DNA of 64,000 nucleotides from Eremophila alpestris peregrina (lineage: Eukaryota > Chordata > Aves > Passeriformes > Alaudidae), in assembly GCA_009792885.1 (NCBI GenBank), contig WMCF01000015.1, forward strand, positions 15,669,183 to 15,733,182, given 5' to 3'. A program made the translations under genes and the position numbers. Under the pieces are notes generated by a model that was not told the DNA's origin, searched no databases, and saw nothing but the letters and a program-made list of their open reading frames with translations. Each line of letters opens with the position of its first letter. The stretch's first letter is position 1. Below are positions 37,689 through 51,774 of the stretch, piece after piece.

Positions 37689-40600
37689 AAAAAATTAAAA
37701 AAAAAAACCAAAAAACCTCAAAAAACTTATTAAACAGGATCGAGGTGAAAACTACCGACCTTCCTTCACTGTTCCAGTGCCGGCATCCTCAGTGCCAGGC
37801 AGCAAAGATCAACACACTCACCACGGTGAGGCTACTGGCATCCCATCCTGTTCCATCCCATCTCAAAGGGAGCTAGCTTCTCCCCTTCAGCGAGCACCAA
37901 CCACCTGATCTCCAGACACACTCGATGCGCACATATCTGCCAGGAGATTTTTCTTCCCATCCTTGTGCCTGTTGGCTTACACGGAGCTGCCTGGAAGGTA
38001 TCTCATGGCCCCACTATCATCAATGGATCCTGCCCAATGGATCCCCACTACTGGCATTGCTCTACCTCTCCTGGCAGCAGAACCCTCTCCAGCTGGACTT
38101 TCAGAGCTCAATAGGTGGGATGTCCTGCATTCCTACAGAGACAGGGACAGGTTCTCATCCTCTGCCCTGTTTCTCCAGCAGCCTGGTGGTACAGAGGGTG
38201 TGCACTGTGCCTTGAGAGCTGCTCATATTCCCAACTCCTAGCAGCATGGCCTTGTCTCCAAACAGAAGCATCCATGAGCAGGCAAGAGATGTTTCAAATC
38301 ACTGCTTTGAAATTGGTCTGGCTTGCCTGAAGTGTGATGTGTTTGCAGGACTTTAAGGGCTCAGGCTAATGTAACCTGACTATGGAGCCCACTGGTCAGG
38401 ACAATCAACAGGGCACGGAGAAAAAACAGGGCTTGGCTCTTGCTGAGGTGAATATTTAAGCATACAAGGAAGAGTAGTGGAGCTTTAATGGGAAAAAAAA
38501 GTTGTGAGAGTCCAAGGTATTATATCATATAGCTGAGTCATTAGAGAGTTCTTATGGGAGATGTAAATGTTAGTTCCTTCAGGCAGACAGGAGATTTGAG
38601 TCTCCCATGTTTAGTGTGTGGCGTTTAATCACCAAGGAACTAAAAAGCTGCTTTTCTTGCTCCATTTTGTGAAAAGGGCAAGGATTCAAGGTCACACACA
38701 CTGAGAGCTTTTCCTGCCTGTTCCTGAATTTCACCCTTCCATCTTGCCTCTCCCTGCTAACCTGCCTTATCTACTCTCATTTGGTGTGGGGATAGGGGTG
38801 GCTGTTGAGAAAACCCTGCCTTTTGCAGTTTAATTCCTTTTATCTGGAATGCAGGCATTCAGCTCAGGTCTCCAGGTACCTGAAAGGTAGACTTGCAACC
38901 CTTGCTCCTTCCATGGCTGTACTGCCTTTATACAGACACTAAAGAACAACTGACACATAGTTAAAGAAGATTCTTCTTTTCCTTAGGGCAAGACAATATT
39001 ATTTTTTTTAAACTGATAATCAGATAGAAGTCCATACTTAAAGACCATGCTACCTGAAAGTGAGCTGCCTACATGTAACCTTGGCAGATTTCAGGACAGC
39101 ATCACAAAGGTGCCCACAATCTGTTTACATCTTGATCTTTGGTGCAACACTGAAATCTTAGATTGTCTTTAATGAGACACTCACATGTGTAAACATTTTT
39201 GAGATGAGAGCTCAACACTGCGAGTCAACTGCCATTAAAAATCCCTGTTCTGCCTACTTATAACTTTCCCAGAACAATTTCCTTTGAGGAATTGAGTCTT
39301 CTATGATGAGTTGCAGCTCAAAGATGATTTTTTAAATGTTTGAACAAAGTCCAACTACTATTAAAGCACATAGGCTATGAATACAGATGAGTTTGTTTCT
39401 AGACTTAAAAATTTGTGCAAAAGCAGCCCAAAAAGGATTGAGCTGTAAAGTTTGTATGCACCTAATCAATATCAGTGAGGCTGAAAAAGAATTATAAGAG
39501 CAGTACTGTTTATTGATTAAATGTTCGCTTTGCCTATGCTAATTAACTTATATTCATTTTGAGTAGTTGGGCTGCTTCATAGTACAGTGTGTGAAATGGG
39601 GTTTTTTAACTGGGTCCTATAAAGAGAAACTGAAGAAAAAAATGAAATTTAGATAACAGTGTTAACTTACCTACATAATGTGGTCACTGACCTGTTAACA
39701 ACCAAAATAATGGTCTAGACTAGACAAAGCACATCGGAAGTGGAATGTTTCATTTTCATATTACACCCTTTTTCTTTCCTTATCTATTTTTTTCAGGTAT
39801 AAGCTTACTTCTCTTTTTTCATTTTTTGTAAGTATTAGTCGAAGCATAAAAATGGGATTCTCGGATTAACAATTTCAATTTCTTTTCATATCCGTTAGAC
39901 TATATGAAATTAAAATTAAACCACTGAAAATTATAATTGTTTTGGATTGTGTTCTTTGGTTGTTCAAGGTGGGAAAAGAAATTTCATCATATACCTAATT
40001 TACAAAACACCAGATATTTAAAAATTCAGCCACCATTCAATGACCATGTGTAGAAAGTAAGTGAAATTACCCAGTAGTTATTCCAAACAGGTCTACCTGC
40101 TATTTTTTAATTAACTGTATTGATCAGCCAGCTGGAACCAGAGTTACTTGTGTCATCACTGGATGGATTCAGCAGCTTGTTGACCATGGTCACTGCTCAT
40201 CACTACAGGGCAGACTGTCCTGCAGTCCCATCATTACCTCAGCTGCAGACTGAAGATTGCTGGAGGGTTGCCAGGATAGAGGAATCCTTTCAGATTGCAT
40301 CTCCTACATACATGCTTCCAAAATGAACAAGCACAGATGAGCTTGATGCAGTCCTTGCTGCAAGGCAGGTAGACTGAGTGTCTGGAATAACCCTTATTTC
40401 AACTTTAAAAGCTTCTGATTCAGGCTAGTGCAAAAGAACAAGATCTTCACAGTGTAAATATTTAGAGATCTGTCTCCCATATATGTAATGTTTCTTCAGA
40501 CAGGAAACAACAAGCCTTGTTACCACCACAGATTCTCCAAGGATACCAAAAGAAGCAGTATTTTAATATTTTCTTTCTTTGGCTCCTTTACTGTTTGACA

Positions 40601-43600
40601 CAGTTGTGTGCATTCATCCTAGCATATGCAGGAGTTTATGTCTTTGTACTGAGTAATTATAAAGCCAACAAGCAGGAATACTATGGGGCTTTTACTCAGA
40701 ACAGTCAGAATCATGACAAATCAGTCTGATGCGTGCTTTAAATCCTGTGTGACTGCTTCATAAATAATTTTTTTTTAAATTTGATGAAAAGAATTTCTTT
40801 CCCATGAAGCTGCCATTGTTGGTTTAGACAGAAAGCTTCTCTCTCTTCATTAATATTGCTGACTGTAGTCTCTAGGTTGATTTGCAAAGATTTATGCAAT
40901 TTTGTCTTCCTTCTAAGAGAAGTAGTCATAAGAAAATTCTCACCTTTCAGCCCTAAAAAGTGGTAATTCTGCTTCTGCATTTTCTAAGAAAGTTCAAGTC
41001 AAGTCTTGATCTTCCTTTCTTGTTTTGTTTTTAGTTGGCTGGTTAGTTGGTTGATTGAGTTTACTGATTCCAAAACGCCTACTGAGACATTTTTCATTCC
41101 TTATTTTAATTCTTATTAAATAATGGGTAACATTTGGGAAAGGTAAGTTTTCTCACAAGTTTCTATTAAATAAATGTTTGCAGAAATCCACAGTTCTAGC
41201 AGTTTTGAAAAAAAAAAAAAAAGGAAATCAGTTCTCTTTAGACTGGTAAGGTATATTCCAATGCCAATACACACAAAATCATAACTTTCTAGATCACCTG
41301 GATAAGTTGTTTTAAAATATTCATTATACCTGTGCTTGGGGAATGCGGCCAAGTAAGTATTTTATTTTTAATGGGGATTGCATTCAAATTCAGATTTAAT
41401 GAAAGATATTTAGGAGCTTTATCATCACTTTAAACTTTATAGTGTGTATATACAGGACTACATAGACTATATTGTGGGAGCAAGGGTTAAAAGTAAATCC
41501 TCCAGCAGCCTATGACTAATGAATTAACAGCCAAAAGATCACCACAATTTTATCACTGTATTCATCTTGCTCTACTTTATTCCTCCATTTTCTCTTGAAT
41601 TTGTAGTCAACTGATGAACTTGCACCTTATAGAAGTGCCAAGTTATGGAAAATATTTCCTAGACACCTCAACATGCAAGTGTAATGAATGCAATACCACT
41701 GTAGTGTGAGATCATTTATTTAATTAAGTGTTTGTAGAGTACAGGTCTTAGATTGCTAACTGTTTGATCTTTGATTAGTCAGCCAAACAGTATATATAAT
41801 TAAGCTGAAGATTAAATAAAATAGATGATCAAATCAATGGAAAATGGCCCAACAGTTATATAGAGCCTATCCCCCCCCTTTTTTTTTTTTTTTCATTTTT
41901 GTCAGGTAAATCAACGAGCAAAGTATCAATTCAACCTTTTTTTTAGATTAGTTTTAGTTTTTATGAATTAATCATAAACATTTGCATAGGACTACTTTAA
42001 AATGCTGAAAATGAGAGCTCTTAGTTTGTAGTTCTCAGTTGCAAAGATTGTGTGGAATTGTTTTCTTTTGACTGATCCTACCCATGATAGAGGAAAGCAC
42101 TTAGGAAAATGCTTTGTTTAGGAACGTACTTTGTGTTCCCTCATTACACTGGGAATTTTGTGATGTCTAAAAGTTCTGGGATTTATGTGTGGTTTTCTTG
42201 AATGGTCAGGAGTGAATGCATCTGTTGTGATAAGGCACAAATCTTTAAAATCTAGAATTAAAATTTGTTTTTCCCTGAAGAGATGGGGTTTTTGATGCTG
42301 AATTCTTTGGAAAAGTAGAATTTCGTACAGCCACGCAATTTTTGTCATATTATCACACGGTAACTGGAGGCAGATAGAATGTCCTGGTTGTGGAGGGTAC
42401 AGATAAATTCTTCTGAACTTACTTAATTGTCCGAAGCTTGTGTATCTAATTTTCATCTACCATTTGGCTGTGTCAATAGTATTTCTGGCCATTTAAAACA
42501 TATTCTGTGGAAGCAAGTATTTGTTTGCAGAAATCCAGAATTTTCTATGGGACAGTACTTGAGCAAACTTCACCTTTGTTTTTTATATGCATTAGTTGCA
42601 GTGTAAGTGAACTGCTTACTGAAAGCAAGCACAGACTGGTCATGAGTGCACCAGAAGTAAACACAAGTTTTATCAGTAGTCACTGGGTACGTTTCCTGAT
42701 AACTCCAATAATAAAAGTTATATATACTACACTATTTCTCTGCTAAAGGACTTACAAGCTCATTCACAATAACAGTAAATTTAATTCTTCTACATTTGTG
42801 AGGTCTTTGATTTGTTTCCTGACATTATGATTTTTCAGGCATCTTGTCTCCGATTATCTCTGCATTTTAAATACTATATGTGTCACTTTTGCTTCTGCAC
42901 ACATACACTGACAAGCCTTGAAAGTCATATTAAAGATGCTCTTATGACAAAACTTAGTGGGAAACAGGTTTAGGATTTCCAACTCAAGCACGAGAAAAAA
43001 ATTTGCCTTTATCACTTTCAGTGGAACAAAAGATGTGCAAAGTCCTGACAGTTCAAACACACAGTCACATAACTTCAGTCATGTGAATAGTCCCTTTGAC
43101 TATTAACTTTTGGTCACCAAACCCCTAAAAACTCAACATTAAATGTGTAAATATTTGTAGACGTAGAAGACAAAAAGATGAGGTATGTGCTAAGGTGTGG
43201 CCTTATGTGGAGACTTAGGATTTGTTTACCTTTAGTTGGAAACACTGTTGAGTCCTTATCACGAGAAAAGTTACTCCTTATGCTGCCAATATTTTTTTGA
43301 AAGATGCTGACATTATGTCTGATGGAGCTTTGTGCCTTAGCTTAAAAGCCAGCCCTGCAATATTTCATGGCTTTAGGATCAAGCTGCATGACCTCATTTC
43401 CAGTTTTACTTGTTATTAAGGCATTTCAACTGTTGTTCATAGGAAATTAGAAAATTCTCTATTTTAAATAGGTTGTCAAACAAAAATGCATGCTGCTATT
43501 GATTGTAAAGTGCTTTATTCCTGCTCAGTCTTAATACCTTTATTAATAGTTTCAGCATGGAAGCACTGATGAGAGTTTAAAACCCACTGGGGTTACTTGC

Positions 43601-46600
43601 CACATCTCACTGCTGAATGAATTCTTAGATAACACATGAAGAAAGGCAGAAATAGTGTCAAAACACACCTCAGACTGTGCTGATGGGGCCCATCCTACTT
43701 GAATAAAGGGCAGTATGTCAGTGTGCCTGTCCTGTGAGACAACATTTGGTGACATTGTGAGGGAATTGCTTCCTGCAGCAAACACCCCCTGCCCAGTGTC
43801 TCCCAGTTATCTCTTTTAAGCCATCTGTGGGAAGCAAAAGATAAATCCTGGTCAGCATGCATGCTAAATCGAGCTCAGTAACATGCAGAACACTTGCTCT
43901 CAAATTGACAGGTGCCTCCTCAGCAGCCTAGTGAGGATGGTCAAAGGGGAATCCTTGGTGAGAGAACTTCTAACAACTCCCTCTTGGTGTGGGATGCAGG
44001 AGATGGTACTTTTTTCTTGGTGCATAAAGGAGGAAGTTAATGGGATACAAATGAAATTCATAGATGTGAAGATGAGAGGTGGTGTGTCAATCACACAGGT
44101 CCAGGAAATAACATGCAGGCTTAATATCTCCAGAAGTATGTTTGCTTCGTTCACATGCTTAGTAAACACAAAATTAGATCTGATTTTGGAATATAAAATG
44201 GATGCAAAGTAACATTAATGTTTGGTGACATTTGTGAAGGTGGTGTTGCTGGTATGCCCTGTGAATTGTAATAATTTTAGAACATTGTGGTACTAGAAAT
44301 GTATTGGAGAACAGGAAATAGCCCAGAAAAATGCAGCAAAAAGGTGATGTTGGAAAAAGTAGGAGTTTCAGTCATAATGTGAGTTTGTTTGTGAGTGTCC
44401 TCAAGTTGAGGCATTAAATCACATCATCTGTGACTATTTAAAGGGGAGGGGTAGTATTTCAAAATCCAAATTCAGCTCAACCCCAGTGAGGAACCTGAAT
44501 TAGAAGTGTTGCTGTAACATTGCTCGTACAGAGCAGGAACATTCACCTACAAGCTCTGCATCCTCTGGAGCTGTCTTCACTGACTGCTAGGAGGATCCAG
44601 GATAATTAGATGTCTAGCATGTGTCTATCAATAGGGACCTTGGGTAAGGTGGGAGGCAAGTGAGCCCATGGCATCAGAAAAAGAATATTTAGACTGAACA
44701 TGAGAACAGTTTGGAAAGTACACTGTAGACTAACAGTGAAAGACAGGCCATGAGAAAAGGTTAGAAAATCAACTACAGTGACACTCAAATTTAGCCAAGA
44801 TAAATTACCAAAGAATTGCCTGTACAGAGTAATCCTATGCTTACCAAGAGAAGGCTCATATAATAATCTGTAAGATTATTCCTACTATTAGTATATACAA
44901 TACTCTTATCTGGCAAAGGACAACAATCAATAATTGAAGGCTCTTACCTGATACCAAGATTAAAGTGACAAGTGATTATCCAGAGCAGGAAAGAATGTGA
45001 TTTTTATTCTTTAACATTATTCTGGGGAATAAAATCACATTCTTTGTATAGATAAATTGATGCATGTGTATAAACATATGCATACATATGTGAATATTTT
45101 TATCTGTGGTTTTATATGGGAAAATATACATTGTATTATTTTATATGTATGATCTCAATATATGTTTCCTAACTGAAGCTTGGTGGTGCCCTCATTGTCT
45201 GCTAATTGACACTTCTGCCTCCTCCTGCTGTCACTTGCTATTTACCAAGGGTGCTCTGGGCTTGGTTTGGCCTGGCCTGTGCAACAGCCTGTGAGGGCTC
45301 CTTCTCATGTTCCTTGTCTTTCTTCTTCCCAAACTGGACATCTCTCTATAGTCCATGTGAACATGACCTCCCAAACCTAACACTGGCAGGTAGATGAAAG
45401 CAGATTTGTGGGTTCAGCCTTGGCCTCATGTCACTAATGTTGTCTTTTCTCTGCTCTGGCATCCACTGTGTTTGGAGGCAGGGATGCCTCATGTTGATTT
45501 AAAAAGTGCTTCAGAACACCAAATCTGTGTTGTACAAATTTCTTCACGGTACAGCTTCTAACAACTTCCGAACATACCTTTATTTAAATTTACCTCTCAT
45601 TTAAATTATATACCATGTTCCTTAGCGTGCTTAAATATGTTTTTTAAGGTGCTGATTCTGGGGTTTTTTCTTCTTTTGTCGTCTATCCTACTTTCTTTCT
45701 CACTTACTTTTTGTGACTCTTTCTCCTTTCTGATGCTTAGAGTATTTTCATTCTCTGCAAAACTTCCCTTTGGTTTCAGTCTTAGAACAGCAACACATAG
45801 CTGCCACCACTTTCAAAATGCTGCTTTCAGGCTTCCAGTTAGACCAGCTTCTTCTTGGGTAGGGTCACACAGAGGTTATGCTGCTTCTCAACTAATCCTC
45901 TGAGGCCTAGAAACAGGTTTTTCAAGCAGAATAAATAACTCTGCTGAGGCATTACACTCATTGCAAAGTGTTAAATAGCTGATTTCAGTGTTTTTGTAGA
46001 CAATGATGAGTGAATACTGCATTTTGTTTCTTTTTTTAGCCTGCTTTCCTAAGGAAACAAAGCTTACACAACTGTTCTGCCTGGCTGTCTGTCTGCTTGT
46101 CTGTCAGCCCCTCTTTAATAACTCTGAACCTGTTTGTTGATTTCAGACTGGAATAGAGGTGCCAAAGGTATGCTGGCACTGAAGATCCTTCACTTCTACA
46201 GCCTAGGAAAGGATGAGGTCCTGACAGAGGCTCCAGGGAACAACAGGTGACCCCACTGCCATTTGGGGCAGCAGTGGCCACAGCACTGTGGTTCAGCAGC
46301 AAGGTCTGGCCACCACACAGCCCTCTCTGGGGGCAACAAAAGCTTGTAAAGGGGCAATGTTGTGGTGAGAAGAAAAATGTTGATGAATTGGGAAAGATGG
46401 AGGCCTGCTCCATAGTGTGGCAAAAGTCTGTAGGCAAGCTAGTATTGTTATTGCTGTTATTCACGGAACAAGTGCATTTATGACAAAGAAAGATGCATGC
46501 AAAAAGAGTTTCCTTCTCTGGAGTCTCTCTCTTCATGTGTATGCACATCACAGACTCATGGTGTGTGTGTATTTATTTTTCAGTTGGTTGGCTCAGTCTT

Positions 46601-49600
46601 GGATTTAGGTCACTAGGTGCCACTGAAATACAAACAGATGTTAATAATATTGCAGCAGGAATGTGAGATTTCGTTCTCTGGTACCCAAGAGATGCTGCCT
46701 ACAGCTTGCAATTTTCAGAGTCCTCATGGACATTCAAGTTTTCTGCTCCTCCAAGTCTTAAATCTTCTCAGCATTGCTACAATTTCCAGCTGTTTATCCT
46801 TGCAGGAGGCTGTTCTTCAGATATCCAGTGTGTAACTAGCTACTTGGAATTTATCCTCTGTCTCTCTTTGTGCCGTGGAAGATGAGACTTTGCAGCTGCT
46901 GTTAGCAGACTTCATACTCGGAGATTTTAACATCTTCATGCTTTAGCCATGGAGGTCATGGTCTGAATTCTCAGTTGCCTCTACTGATAGCAAATGAGAT
47001 AAATAATCTGATTTACATGTTAAGCAATAAAGGTGCACATAATTACAGTGTCTTAAAAAAAAACAATCATAGTGACAGCTACTACAAACAAACTAGAGAA
47101 CAAAATCTGAACAGCTAAATGAATACTAAAAAAGAATATTCATGCATCTGGCATCCAGGGCTGAGAGTTTCTGTATAATATCTGAAATGGGTTACTAGTG
47201 GGAATGAATTCTAAATAAGGTGCCATCAACTGAGCAAGACATTCTGTCAGAAACAGATTTAATGAGGCCTATTTCCTGGAGGTTTGTACTTCATACTTGC
47301 ATTCCCCCTTGTCTAGTATGGTAGTGACCTTGATCCAAGCTTTTCTTGTGGATGGAACGTTCTTAAACCCTTCCCTTTTGAGTTTCCCTGCCAGTGGCTG
47401 TACTATATCAAACAGTCCCAGGGAACAATTCTGGCCACTCAAAATCAATGCTCTGTACTGTCAAATGATGCAAACGCTGCTGGGTGTGGTGCAGACCTGT
47501 GTCTGTAACAGTCTTCCAAATTGATCCAGAGCACAGTGTGGGAGTGGGCTTTGGCCAATGCAGTTTCCATCAAGTAGCTGGTCATGCTGTTTTGGAGGGC
47601 AAAAGAATTTAGTACTATGAAACATGGGCTGTTCACAGCCTGCTGCCCTTAACAGCAGAAAATGGTCCTGGAAAATTAATGTAGGGATATAGACATACAC
47701 TAAAGGAGTTACACCTTTTCCTTTGGACTGCTGATATGCTACCAGAGCTTTTATCCATTAACTAGCTGCCTATTTATACCATAGAAAATAAGCATGTTAG
47801 AAACTCTGCTCTGCTGTCAGAAGTGACTGAGAACATCAACATTACTGATGGACAGTGATGGACAATGATAAGAAGGGGAATTCATAGATATGCAAATGTA
47901 CACACACATTTATGCATGTATGTGCCCTTGCTTGAAAGCTGCAATCACAAACCTTTCCTAAGGAAATCAGGCTGGAAATGTCATGGCCTAACACAAACTG
48001 GTCAATCTGGTGGAGCGTGCTCTGTCACCAATCTCGGCAGTTTCGATGGGGCTTAGGTAAAGTAAGCTGTAACCTTGGAACTTGCCCTTTTGGAGCTCTG
48101 CATTTGCTCAGGCCACTGAAATTACTTCAGCTGAACTGAATTTTATGTGGAAAAAGGCCTCTCAGAATTGAACACACTTTTTGAACACATTTAACTACAT
48201 TGCTTAGCAAGCAATCTACAACTGTGGGTGTTCAGAAACGTGCATGAGCTACCATTAAGCCACCTTGGAGTCTCCATCAGTGTAGCAATCCAAAGCTTGA
48301 CACAAGTATTAGAAGCCACTTGAGGAATGGGGTGTATTCTTGGCTGGTGAGCTTGCCCTGAGCTAGTGCACGTGTTAGCATATGCAAGGTGGCTCATACG
48401 AGGTTGGGTCAAGGACACTGCAGTGTGTCAGAATGGACTGTCCAGACAGGGCCAGCACTTGACACAGTCTAGAACTTGTGTGCTGTTGCTGTTAATTTCC
48501 AGTCTGAAGTACCCTCCTGCCCTTTAAAGTTGCAAAGAAAACTTTGAAAGCACAATCTGCTATAAAATTGAGTAGCAAGTCCTCCTGAGCCTGCAAACAG
48601 CTGAACCAAAGGCTGTGAGTTGCAAGAAAATAGCTTGTACATTCTGTAGCATGCCATGTTCAAGGTTTAAGAGGTTGATGTTAGCAGGTTACATCTTGTC
48701 TTTTCCGTAGGTATAGTTTACATTCACGGCCCAAACCTGCTGCTCACACTTCCCTTGGTATACTATCCCTCCCTTCATCCTGCTTCCCCAATGCTGGAAT
48801 GTGGAATTGTTGATACTCTACCAGCTGGGGGTGGTTTATTTATCCTGCACAAGGGAAAGACACTTGCACGTTGTTTTATCACCCGCTTTCTGAGGAATTT
48901 CCAAACAATTTATGCTGAAAAAGAAAAGTTTCTTCATGGACTTCCACAAGAATTCCTGACAACCCAGGTTCTTCATGATTTGGATGGCGATTATTAATTT
49001 TTCCTCTCTTATCAGCAATCAACAGATCAAAATGACAGCCTTAAGGACAGGGTGGTATAGCTAGCAAGGGTACAAGACATTACAGGCTGTCAAGATGGTA
49101 TTGTTCAGGGCTGTCAAAATTAAAGACAATTTATGCACTGAAAGGGCAAGCTAAAATCAAGGCCTTGAAACTGCAAGAGAACCTAAACATTGTAGTAGTT
49201 TAGCTTCTAGAAATATTTCATTGACTGAATGTTAATGTGTCTGTGGGATTTTCAGGAGTGTGCATTGAGGGCAGCAGAAAATGGAATGGAGTTTAATCTG
49301 GAAAGAGACAAGAAAATGATGTCTTTCCCTGTTAGAATCAAAGCCAAAGAGAATTTGGACACTTTCCATTACTTAGAACTGACTAAGCCTCTCTTTTGAA
49401 TTTAGTGTAGTGTCTATTGCAGAGATGCCAGCAAAGCTATCCATCAAATGCTGAGAGGGAAAAAACACAGGTGCTCTCCTGACCCAGCTATTTATAGGAA
49501 GGGCTGGCAATTGCATGTGATACAAATGCCCTGGTTGTGTTTTCACATTTCAGAGCTCTAAATCCAGCTCTTTGGCTGAAAGCGCAGCTCAGAAATGATA

Positions 49601-50671
49601 ATTGGCTACCAGTTGTTGCTGTTTAGCAAAGTTGAAAAAAAAGGGAATTAAATTTAGCTACTGGAGACTGGGAAGGGAGAAGAAAATTTGGGAATCTTTG
49701 TAGAAAACATTCTGGTTTGAGACAAAGGTGTAAGAGTACCAAAGAATTTACATGGTGTATTAGTGTAAGTATAATAATATTTTATCAAAACCTGTGCATC
49801 CAGTCATATGCATATTTAGAGTGCAGGAAGTGCTATGGCTTCTATATGCAGGCCAGGATTTGAATTGGCAGATACTTCTCTAAACTTCTCAGAAATTTTC
49901 TATTTGGTCTCCTGCTATTTGGGGAAATCCTAGGTAAACTACTTTTTCTAAGATGATGGTTGTTGCCATAGGTTTCTAAAAGTTCTCATGATTTGTTAAT
50001 TCTTAAGGCTAAGAATTATAATAAATATGAGAAACATCTGGGATTAAATCAGAAACGTTGGGAGCCTACTGAAGAAACCATTTAGAGCTTTGCATAATGA
50101 TACAAGCATGTTGCTTCCTTTCTCAACATGACTGCTATTGTCTCAGTTCCCATAAAAATTGTTTCACTATATTTTTAACCACTTTTTAAAGTAAGTCTTA
50201 GTGGATTGCAAAGACAGCAACAAATAAAGCAGTTTCAGATTTTTACCTCTGTCAGGAACCTTCCAGCAGTTCTGCTAAAACTGATGTGCAAACACATTTT
50301 ACCTACTTTGGCAGAGATTTCCACAAGTCTTACAGGACTTAAAGTTCTCCGCTCTATTATTGTTTCTTTCTATATGCTTTAAGTGAGGCATTTGTTGGAA
50401 AGTCAAATAATCAGCAGCATAAAATGTTGCTAGGCAAAAAAGAAGTACATATTTATGAAATAAATTTTAAAAACCCCAAACCTCCTCCTGTTCTGTATTG
50501 TGAAAGGGATTCTGCTTGTTCAAAGGCAGCAGACTCTATGCAGGCTACCTGCTCACTTATTAAGTTAATGGAAAAGACAACATAAATAATGGGTGTGGAC
50601 AACAAATCCAAGGGTATCCAGTTTTGCAGGAATACCAGAAATCTTAGAGCCTCTGTCTCAGCTGATCTGAA
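37689..50671. other. Intergenic DNA upstream of TSC22D1
   Basis: No gene was recognised. The sequence is AT-rich with homopolymers (A15 at 41208-41222; C8 followed by T15 at 41871-41893). The open frames are short and none resembles a known family. AT-rich stretches at about 41740-41850 and 46960-47060 have homeodomain- and TCF-like words and could be enhancers. Confidence 0.7.
41871..41893. repeat. C8-T15 homopolymer junction
   Basis: Eight C followed by fifteen T on the plus strand. It is simple sequence and prone to slippage. Confidence 0.95.
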
Positions 50672-50935
50672 GAAACAAGAGGAGTTTAAATGGAAGGAGT
50701 GTAGATCTGGATTGGATATTAGGAAGAATTTCTTTACTGTGAGAGTGGTGAGACGCTGGCACAGATCTCCCAGAGAAGCTGTGGATGCTCCATCCCTGGA
50801 AGTGTTCAAGGCTGGGTTAGATGGGGCTTTGAGCAACCTGGTGTAGTGGAAGGTGTCCCTGCCCATGGTAGCAGAGTTGGAACAAGATGATCTTAAAGGT
50901 TCCTTCCAACTCAAACTATTCTATGGTTTTGTGAA
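50672..50935 (+). mobile_element. CR1 LINE 3' end, plus orientation
   Basis: This is a clear 5'-truncated chicken-repeat-1 copy. It carries the hallmark strings GATTGGATATTAGGAAGAA, AGAGAAGCTGTGGATGCTCC, CCCTGGAAGTGTTCAAGG, AACCTGGT and CCTTCCAACTCAAACTATTC, and ends in the family's short terminal repeat (TTCTATGGTTTTGTGA). An 85-codon frame across it is 3'-end CR1 sequence, not a gene. Few changes from the common avian CR1 pattern suggest moderate age. Confidence 0.95.
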
Positions 50936-51354
50936 ATCATATCCCAGTAGTACTCCATTCTGCCTTGTACAAACCCCTGTCATTCATAAAAGCACTTGAA
51001 CACATTCAGGGAGCTAAAAAGGTGACTATAACTACACCCAGATTTTAGTCACAGCATTTAAACCTGTGCCAGTGGTTTCTGGTGTGCCCAGTATCTAGAA
51101 ACATTACTGAAGGGCAGCAATGGTGACTGGCATCCTATTCATGAAAGGCTTTTTCTACTGAGCAGAAGGGCCCCTGCCAGCAGGATGTCCAGGAGCACTG
51201 CCCTAGCACAGTTTCTATAAATAATGTGCTCTGACCATTTTACTCATCTTGTTGAGCAGCATGGTAGAAACTGAAAGCCCTACATCTCATGTAGTATTTT
51301 TCTTAACCTACTTTCCAAAATATCTGTGAGTGCATATTTTTCCCATTTTTTTCT

Positions 51355-51406
51355 CCAAACTCCAACAATTACATGTATTTCCAAACTCCAGCAATTACAT
51401 GTATTT
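51355..51406. repeat. 26-bp tandem duplication, two copies
   Basis: The unit beginning CCAAACTCCA and ending TACATGTATTT occurs twice head-to-tail with one A/G difference, and a further partial CAAAC follows. It is a young local duplication. Confidence 0.9.
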
Positions 51407-51766
51407 TCAAACAATAAGGTAATTTTAATGTATTTGATAAAAAGATAGAGATCCCAAACACCTTTAGTTTGCACAAGCTTAATGAAGTAGAGCAGAAAGG
51501 TTGTAGTGCAACTTTTACTCCTGATATGACATGAGGATGGAGAGAAATGTGTAAGAAGGAGAGAGAAGCTCTATTGTATAAAAGACATTGCGTGGAAGCC
51601 TTATAGCTCTAGCTCTCCTGAATTTTACAGACACAGAGCTGCAGGGAGCCAGCCTCTCCTAGCCCTGCTGCAGACCAGCTTGCCACCCTGAGCAGCAGCA
51701 GCTGCAGAGGGAGGTTCTGCAGCCATTACTAATGCAATAGCATATGTGATGATGATTTTATAGTAC

Positions 51767-51774
51767 TGACGTCA
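51767..51774. promoter_or_regulatory. Perfect CRE palindrome (TGACGTCA)
   Basis: A full CREB/ATF palindrome with an intact CpG in otherwise CpG-poor intergenic DNA, about 130 bp after a GC-richer stretch with CAG repeats (51620-51720). It may mark an enhancer; no promoter was recognised beside it. Confidence 0.5.

Noticed and set aside
36690..37876. Long plus-strand frames (332 and 261 codons) upstream of TSC22D1
   Set aside because: They overlap each other in different frames, lie in a CpG island where stops are rare, read through the TG microsatellite, and show no recognisable domain.
50589..50846. 85-codon plus-strand frame
   Set aside because: Most of it is the 3' end of a CR1 LINE, which explains the sequence fully.
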